The notes under the pieces were generated by a model that was given only the letters and a program-made list of their open reading frames with translations, did not search any database and had not been told where the DNA came from. This document shows positions 60,982-64,000 of a DNA stretch of 64,000 nt, one piece after another. Source of the stretch: Pseudomonas cannabina (lineage in GTDB: Bacteria > Pseudomonadota > Gammaproteobacteria > Pseudomonadales > Pseudomonadaceae); the NCBI RefSeq assembly GCF_900100365.1, contig NZ_FNKU01000001.1, positions 5,211,501 through 5,275,500 on the forward strand. Direction: 5' to 3'. The translations under genes and the position numbers were made by a program. The first letter of the stretch is position 1. Each line of letters begins with the position of its first letter.

Positions 60982-62570
60982 CAGTCAATCACCCGTCCTT
61001 TCAGTGCAAAGAGGCCCTGCGGACGTTTCTGGATAAACAGAATGATCAGCGCGAGGATCAGGATCTTGCCCAGCACGGCGCCGATCTGCGGTTCAAGAAT
61101 CTTGTTGGCGATGCCCAGCCCGAAAGCCGCCGTCACACTGCCCGCCAGTTGCCCGACACCGCCGAGCACCACCACCAGGAACGAGTCGATGATGTAGCTC
61201 TGGCCAAGGTCGGGGCCGACGTTGCCGATCTGGCTCAGCGCGACGCCTCCCAGTCCTGCGATGCCCGAGCCCAGTCCGAACGCCATCATGTCGATGCGCC
61301 CGGTCGGCACGCCGCAGCAAGCGGCCATGTTGCGGTTCTGGGTCACGGCACGCACGTTCAGGCCCAGGCGGGTTTTGTTCAGTAGCAGCCAGGTCAGCAC
61401 GACCACGAACAGCGCGAAAGCGATGATCACGATGCGGTTGTACGGCAGCACCAGATTGGGCAGCACCTGAATCCCGCCGGACAACCATTCCGGGTTGGCC
61501 ACTTCGACGTTTTGCGCGCCGAAAGCCAGGCGCACGGCCTGAATCAGCATCAGACTGATGCCCCAGGTGGCGAGCAGGGTTTCCAGTGGGCGGCCGTACA
61601 AGTGACGAATCACCGTGCGCTCCAGCGCCATGCCGATCATGGCGGTGACAAAGAATGCCACTGGCAGCGCGATCAGCGGGTAGTACTCGATAGCGCCCGG
61701 CGCGTAGCGCTGGAACATCAGCTGCACCACATAAGTTGAATAAGCGCCCAGCATCAGCATTTCGCCGTGGGCCATGTTGATCACGCCGAGCAGGCCGAAG
61801 GTGATTGCCAGACCCAGCGCGGCCAGCAGCAGGATCGAGCCCAGCGACATGCCGCTGAATGCCTGACCGAGCAACTCGCCAATCATCAACTTGCGGTTGA
61901 CCTGAGCCAGGCTGGTTTCTGCTGCGATGCGCACTGAGCTGTCGGTTTCCACCCCGGGTGCCAGCAGCGATTCGAGACGGGTGCGGGCCAGCGGATCGCC
62001 GGTTTCACCAAGCAGGCGCACGGCTGCCAGGCGCACGCTGGGGCTGGAATCGACCATCTGCAGGTTGGCCAGCGCCAGCGTCAGGGCACTTTTGACGCTG
62101 GCATCGGTTTCGCTGGCAGCCCGTTGGCTCAGCAGATCCAGTTGCGCAGGGCGGGCACTTCGCTGCAATTGCCGGGCGGCCGCGAGGCGTACGGCCGTAT
62201 CAGCCGCTAACAGTTGATGGCTGGCCAGTGCGGTTTCCACCAGCCCTCGCAATCGATTATTCAAGCGCAGTTTGCGCGGTTCATCAGGGGTTGGGGCGTC
62301 GGCGGCAGCGGGCGCTTCGGCATCCACGGGCATGAATTGGGCGTTGTTTTCGATCCACGCGCGTTTGCTGCTGTCAGCTGCAACCCTGCCATCGCGCAGC
62401 GCTTCCAGCAATTCGATGCGCTCCGGCGCTGGAGCGGCTGCCCAGGCTTCCAGCAGCTCGGCCTGTTTCGAGGCACTGGCAGCGGCGAAATCACCCGCAT
62501 CGCTGGCCTGAGCTGCAACGGGCAGCAACAGGCTGATGGCGAGGATGAAACGGTAGAGGTAAGAAGGCAT
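60981..62570 (-). CDS. urtB: Urea ABC transporter permease UrtB with periplasmic N-terminal extension
   Basis: The 529-aa protein has a signal peptide (MPSYLYRFILAISLLLPVAAQA), an Ala/Leu-rich helical extension to about residue 225 that looks like HEAT-type repeats, and then a LivH-type permease (GLLGVINMAHGEMLMLGAYS). I chose ATG 62570 because it gives a clean signal peptide. The long extension is common in UrtB of pseudomonads. Its function is not established. Confidence 0.93.
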   Translation of the reverse strand: MPSYLYRFILAISLLLPVAAQASDAGDFAAASASKQAELLEAWAAAPAPERIELLEALRDGRVAADSSKRAWIENNAQFMPVDAEAPAAADAPTPDEPRKLRLNNRLRGLVETALASHQLLAADTAVRLAAARQLQRSARPAQLDLLSQRAASETDASVKSALTLALANLQMVDSSPSVRLAAVRLLGETGDPLARTRLESLLAPGVETDSSVRIAAETSLAQVNRKLMIGELLGQAFSGMSLGSILLLAALGLAITFGLLGVINMAHGEMLMLGAYSTYVVQLMFQRYAPGAIEYYPLIALPVAFFVTAMIGMALERTVIRHLYGRPLETLLATWGISLMLIQAVRLAFGAQNVEVANPEWLSGGIQVLPNLVLPYNRIVIIAFALFVVVLTWLLLNKTRLGLNVRAVTQNRNMAACCGVPTGRIDMMAFGLGSGIAGLGGVALSQIGNVGPDLGQSYIIDSFLVVVLGGVGQLAGSVTAAFGLGIANKILEPQIGAVLGKILILALIILFIQKRPQGLFALKGRVID

Positions 62571-62614
62571 ATCAATATGGCCTTGATTCAGTGTGGTGTC
62601 GTCTGCTCTCGATT

Positions 62615-62750
62615 CTGGCCGAAGGCCGTGGGAGTGAACTTGTTCACGAAAGGGCCGGTACATTTACTGAAGATGTATCGTTTGAACAGCCGTCTTCGCG
62701 GACAAGTCCGCTCCCACGCCCTGCGGGCAGAAGCCTGAAGCCTCCGACTT
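62615..62750. repeat. REP-like inverted pair between urtA and urtB
   Basis: CGTGGGAGTGAACTTGTTCACGAAAGG and TTCGCGGACAAGTCCGCTCCCACGCCCT face each other across about 45 bases. They belong to the same GAGCGGACTTGTCCGC family as the 42-kb array, but as a single pair with a different middle. They interrupt the urt operon (226-base gap). Confidence 0.75.
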
Positions 62751-62796
62751 TCGGTGCTTCAGAACTTGTGCATAACGTCCAGCGTAAGAGCGACGG

Positions 62797-64000
62797 TCAG
62801 TTGCTCTTCACCGGGGTGTCCGGCTTCTTGTCGTTGCCGGGAATGTACGGGCTCCAGGGTTGGGCGCGGATCGGTTCTTTGGTCTGCCAGACAACGTTGA
62901 ACTGCCCGTCGTCCTGGATTTCGCCGATCATCACCGGCTTGTGCAGGTGGTGGTTGGTCTTGTCCATGGTCAGGGTGAAGCCCGAGGGGGCGGCGAACGT
63001 CTGTCCGGCCATCGCTTCGCGTACTTTGTTCACGTCGGTAGACTTGGCTTTTTCGACCGCTTGCGCCCACATATGGATGCCGACGTAAGTGGCTTCCATC
63101 GGGTCGTTGGTGACGGCCTTGTCCGCGCCCGGCAGGTTTTTCTTCTTGGCGTAAGCTTTCCAGTCAGCGACGAACTTCTTGTTGACCGGGTTTTCCACCG
63201 ACTGGAAGTAGTTCCACGCGGCCAGATGGCCGACCAACGGCTTGGTGTCGATGCCGCGCAATTCTTCTTCGCCCACCGAGAAGGCTACAACCGGAACGTC
63301 GGTGGCTTCGAGGCCCTGGTTGGCCAGTTCCTTGTAGAACGGCACGTTTGAGTCGCCATTGACGGTGGAAATGACGGCGGTCTTGCCACCGGCGGAGAAT
63401 TTCTTGATGTTGGCGACGATGGTCTGATAGTCGGCGTGACCGAACGGGGTGTAGACCTCTTCGATATCCTTGTCCGCTACCCCTTTGGATTTCAGGAACG
63501 CGCGCAGAATCTTGTTGGTGGTACGTGGATAGACGTAGTCGGTGCCGAGCAGGAAGAAGCGCTTGGCCGAGCCGCCTTCTTCACTCATCACATACTCGAC
63601 CGCAGGAATCGCCTGCTGGTTAGGCGCTGCACCGGTATAGAACACGTTGGGCGACATTTCTTCGCCTTCGTACTGTACCGGGTAGAACAGCAGGCCATTG
63701 AGCTCTTCGAAGACCGGCAATACGGATTTTCGCGACACCGAGGTCCAGCAACCGAATACCACCGCGACCTTGTCCTGCGTCAGCAACTGGCGGCCTTTTT
63801 CGGCGAACAGCGGCCAGTTGGACGCCGGGTCCACGACCACCGGCTCAAGCATCTTGCCGTTGACACCGCCCTTGGCGTTGATCTCGTCGATGGTCATCAA
63901 CGCCATGTCTTTAAGCGAGGTCTCGGAAATTGCCATGGTCCCGGACAACGAATGCAGAATGCCGACCTTAATGGTCTCGGCAGCCTGAACGGTCTAGGTC
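62797..64000 (-). CDS. urtA: Urea ABC transporter substrate-binding protein UrtA (5' end outside window; in-frame TAG)
   Basis: UrtA is the periplasmic urea receptor of the UrtABCDE transporter. The visible ~400 codons cover essentially the whole mature protein, from AETIKVGILHSLSGTMAISE through YPVQYEGEEMSPNVFYTGAAPN to DTPVKSN at the C-terminus. The frame meets TAG at 63994-63996, four codons before AETIK, inside what should be the signal peptide. A single change from TGG (Trp) would explain it. If real, the exported protein would be lost. The edge position prevents checking the start. Confidence 0.85.

Overview
The window looks like a chromosome segment of a Pseudomonas of the P. syringae group. 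The reasons are the protein sequences, the high GC content, the REP families (GTAGGAGCGGACTTGTCCGC and GGACGCAGAGCGTCC types), and a gene order that from memory follows the P. aeruginosa PA4858-PA4942 backbone in reverse: hflKC-hisZ-purA, rnr-rlmB-rpsF-rpsR-rplI-dnaB, azu-nadE-pncB, a liv-type ABC transporter, ureEFG, osmE, ureDABC and urtABCDE. No database could be searched, so species and orthology are inferences.

Layout. 1-17.2 kb is core housekeeping on the plus strand: membrane protease modulators, histidine and purine synthesis, a chemoreceptor, two tandem tRNA-Leu(CAG) genes on the minus strand that each have their own promoter, RNase R and RlmB, the S6/S18/L9 ribosomal operon, replicative helicase and a YgiQ radical-SAM protein. 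17.6-24.4 kb holds a three-gene cassette (transglutaminase-DUF2126, circularly permuted ATP-grasp-alpha-E, transglutaminase) predicted to build or modify a peptide-like amide product. It is the best candidate for an undescribed system. 24.5-28.2 kb holds azurin, NAD salvage genes and a LysR regulator. 28.6-33.8 kb holds a five-gene branched-chain amino-acid type ABC transporter behind a perfect sigma-54 promoter. 33.9-36.5 kb holds a 0.7-kb non-coding stretch with exact DnaA boxes, a short-chain dehydrogenase and an AGE-family epimerase.

36.7-39.1 kb holds hupE-ureG-ureF-ureE (minus) behind a second sigma-54-type promoter, followed by a FabR/DesT-like TetR regulator and an AsmA-family protein. 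42.3-43.95 kb is an array of eight 203/204-bp units, each a pair of inverted REP sequences, which ends against a 1.3-kb IS3-family element. A diverged single unit lies inverted at 49.65-49.82 kb. 45.3-53.6 kb holds a bacterioferritin-like protein, OsmE, small proteins, DMT and AI-2E family membrane proteins, a divergent YegD/CbpA chaperone pair and a histidine kinase. 53.7-64 kb holds the rest of the urease system on the minus strand: urtA-urtB-urtC-urtD-urtE (urea ABC uptake), ureD, ureA, two GNAT acetyltransferases, ureB and ureC.

Functionally the right half is a nitrogen-scavenging region. It combines urea import, urease structural and nickel-maturation genes, and an amino-acid importer, two of these units with sigma-54 promoters that point to NtrC-type control. 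The urease genes are split into two blocks about 15 kb apart. At the right edge the urtA frame carries a TAG codon just upstream of its expected mature N-terminus, which may be a nonsense mutation in the signal peptide.
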